Origin: Xiphias gladius
Taxonomy: Eukaryota; Chordata; Actinopteri; Istiophoriformes; Xiphiidae
DNA: 64,000 nucleotides
Assembly (NCBI RefSeq): GCF_016859285.1
Contig: NC_053412.1
Span: forward strand, 6,972,426-7,036,425
Direction of reading: 5' to 3'
The notes beneath the pieces were generated by a model. It was not told the DNA's origin, did no database searches, and saw only the letters and a program-made list of their open reading frames with translations. Numbering within the stretch: position 1 is the stretch's first letter; every line of letters begins with the position of its first letter. A program made the translations under genes and the position numbers. Below are positions 63,434-64,000 of this stretch, piece by piece.

Positions 63434-63511
63434 AAGCCTCACCTGTTGGCAGTCTCCAAGTTTTCTACTTTTCTCCACAGGTCGCTGTTTTCTGACGTGT
63501 AGCTCTCCACC
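58254..63511 (-). CDS. creb3l1: CREB3L1 (OASIS), 3' part: end of zipper, membrane span, luminal domain
   Basis: ER-anchored bZIP factor released by regulated intramembrane proteolysis; in other vertebrates it drives collagen and secretory genes. Exons in the window, 5' to 3': 63511-63443, 60848-60746, 59904-59748, 58541-58373, 58290-58254. Earlier exons (activation domain, basic region) lie beyond base 64000. The first exon encodes the zipper end ([19 protein letters not shown]). The next has [12 protein letters not shown] and [12 protein letters not shown] leading into the membrane span ([13 protein letters not shown]). A Ser-rich stretch ([14 protein letters not shown]) follows, then RSRSLLFY with the RSLL Site-1 protease motif, and one NQT sequon. 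Phases join in frame. The last exon ([12 protein letters not shown], then stop) is uncertain: it does not resemble the human tail, and another 3' exon is possible. Confidence 0.88.
58598..58880 (+). repeat. Degenerate repeat copy C (same family as copy B)
   Basis: Starts GAGCTGCAATGACTGG and ends TTGATAGTTGCAGTCCTAG, so the ends are roughly inverted. The interior keeps TTTTTGACTGTTAGTCAGACAAAACAA. It lies in the creb3l1 intron between exons 58373-58541 and 59748-59904. Confidence 0.5.
62629..62662. repeat. Z-DNA-prone alternating TG/CG tract in a creb3l1 intron
   Basis: Thirty-four bases of strict purine-pyrimidine alternation, (TG)n with a central block of consecutive CG dinucleotides (about 62636-62646) and TG on both sides. 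Confidence 0.85.
63385..63432 (+). repeat. (TG)n microsatellite beside a creb3l1 donor site
   Basis: Forty-eight bases of TG with one interruption. In the creb3l1 transcript this is a CA repeat starting about ten bases after the exon end at 63443, immediately behind the GTGAGG donor. Confidence 0.95.
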
Positions 63512-63583
63512 CTGATGCACACAAACAGAAAACAGATTTTTGTCAACATTTTAACTCCGTTATTTGGTAAAGAAATGTTATCT

Positions 63584-63585
<2 letters not shown>

Positions 63586-63647
<62 letters not shown>
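63586..63647 (+). repeat. (CA)n microsatellite upstream of the same creb3l1 exon
   Basis: Sixty-two uninterrupted bases of CA. In the creb3l1 transcript this is a UG repeat about 75 bases before the acceptor of the exon ending at 63511. It is complementary to the repeat at 63385-63432. Confidence 0.95.
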
Positions 63648-63648
<1 letters not shown>

Positions 63649-63699
63649 TATTTCCAGCTGTCAAGCTAATTTTACACCAAACGTTTGAAGCTCAAGAGG

Positions 63700-63960
63700 T
63701 ATTTGGGCGGTTTCACTGGATTTCAATTTTAGCCTCACTAGAGGCATGGCTTTCTGAATAGCAATGTTGGTCATTTGGTCGGTCCACCACTTTGGTCCAG
63801 ACTGAAATATCTCAACAACTACTGGATGGATTGCCGTAAAATGTCGTACATGTCTCCCAAACGATGAAACCTACTGAGTTTGGTGACCCCCTAACGTTTC
63901 CTGTAGCACCAGCAGCAGGTTGACATTTTAATTTGCACAATAATTTACTTTAAGACCTTC
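63700..63960 (+). repeat. Interspersed teleost repeat (CCACTTTGGTCCAGACTG... type)
   Basis: Contains TCCACCACTTTGGTCCAGAC, CTCAACAACTACTGGATGGA and CAGCAGGTTGACATTT, phrases I recognise from a very common percomorph repeat. Non-coding, in a creb3l1 intron, possibly continuing beyond the window. Confidence 0.5.
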
Positions 63961-64000
63961 AAAACCAAGACATTCCCATTATCATCAGCTGTACTCTGTG

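Larger units (their letters stand above)
60849..63442 (-). other. creb3l1 intron
   Basis: A 2.6-kb intron between the zipper exon and the pre-membrane exon. It holds the Z-DNA-prone tract and a CCACCAC run at 62775-62798. The frames near 60885-61259 look non-coding. Confidence 0.7.

Noticed and set aside
63439-63648. (CV)n repeat peptide encoded by the CA/TG tract
   Set aside because: Microsatellite translation; only the distal 23 codons are the real creb3l1 exon.

Overview
The window is vertebrate nuclear DNA from a teleost fish, most likely a spiny-rayed (percomorph) species. The genes are intron-rich with GT-AG splice sites, and the introns are short and AT-rich. They carry long CA/GT microsatellites and degenerate interspersed repeats of the kind common in percomorph genomes. 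No bacterial-type operons, CRISPR arrays, rRNA genes or convincing tRNA genes were seen. Exon boundaries were derived by hand from splice sites, reading-phase continuity and remembered family sequences. No alignment was run.

Five protein-coding genes were resolved. (1) sema5b, minus strand, 1-9057 plus a probable 5' UTR exon near 25.8 kb: twelve coding exons from the signal peptide through the sema and PSI domains into the first thrombospondin repeat. The rest of the 3' half lies left of the window. (2) ipo5 (importin-5/RanBP5), plus strand, 28190-40800: 26 coding exons, 1093 codons, complete; one intron is an AT-AC (U12-type) intron. (3) atg13, minus strand, 51083-43314: 17 coding exons, 540 codons, complete, with HORMA domain, LC3-interacting motif and C-terminal ULK1-binding tail. 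(4) harbi1, plus strand, 52827-54773: six coding exons, 346 codons, a domesticated Harbinger transposase. (5) creb3l1 (OASIS), minus strand, 63511 down to about 58254: the last five exons, covering the end of the leucine zipper, the transmembrane segment, the Site-1 protease motif and the luminal tail.

Layout: sema5b and ipo5 are divergent with about 2.3 kb between their presumed 5' ends; ipo5 and atg13 are convergent; atg13 and harbi1 are head-to-head about 1.7 kb apart; harbi1 and creb3l1 are convergent. The atg13-harbi1 pairing matches the human 11p11.2 neighbourhood, where CREB3L1 also lies. The genes are not a pathway: they serve axon guidance, nuclear import, autophagy initiation, a domesticated transposase and ER/collagen-linked transcription.

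The 16.6-kb stretch 9102-25755 (presumed first intron of sema5b) holds no gene but many repeat fossils, including a BED-finger fragment of a hAT-like transposase, a perfect 19-bp hairpin and a G-quadruplex motif. A 112-bp foldback sits just beyond it, at 25964-26075. The observations most worth checking are the ipo5 AT-AC intron, the Asp replacing the expected catalytic Glu in harbi1, the complementary TG/CA repeats flanking a creb3l1 zipper exon, and the hairpin and foldback elements. I did not find a wholly novel biological system.
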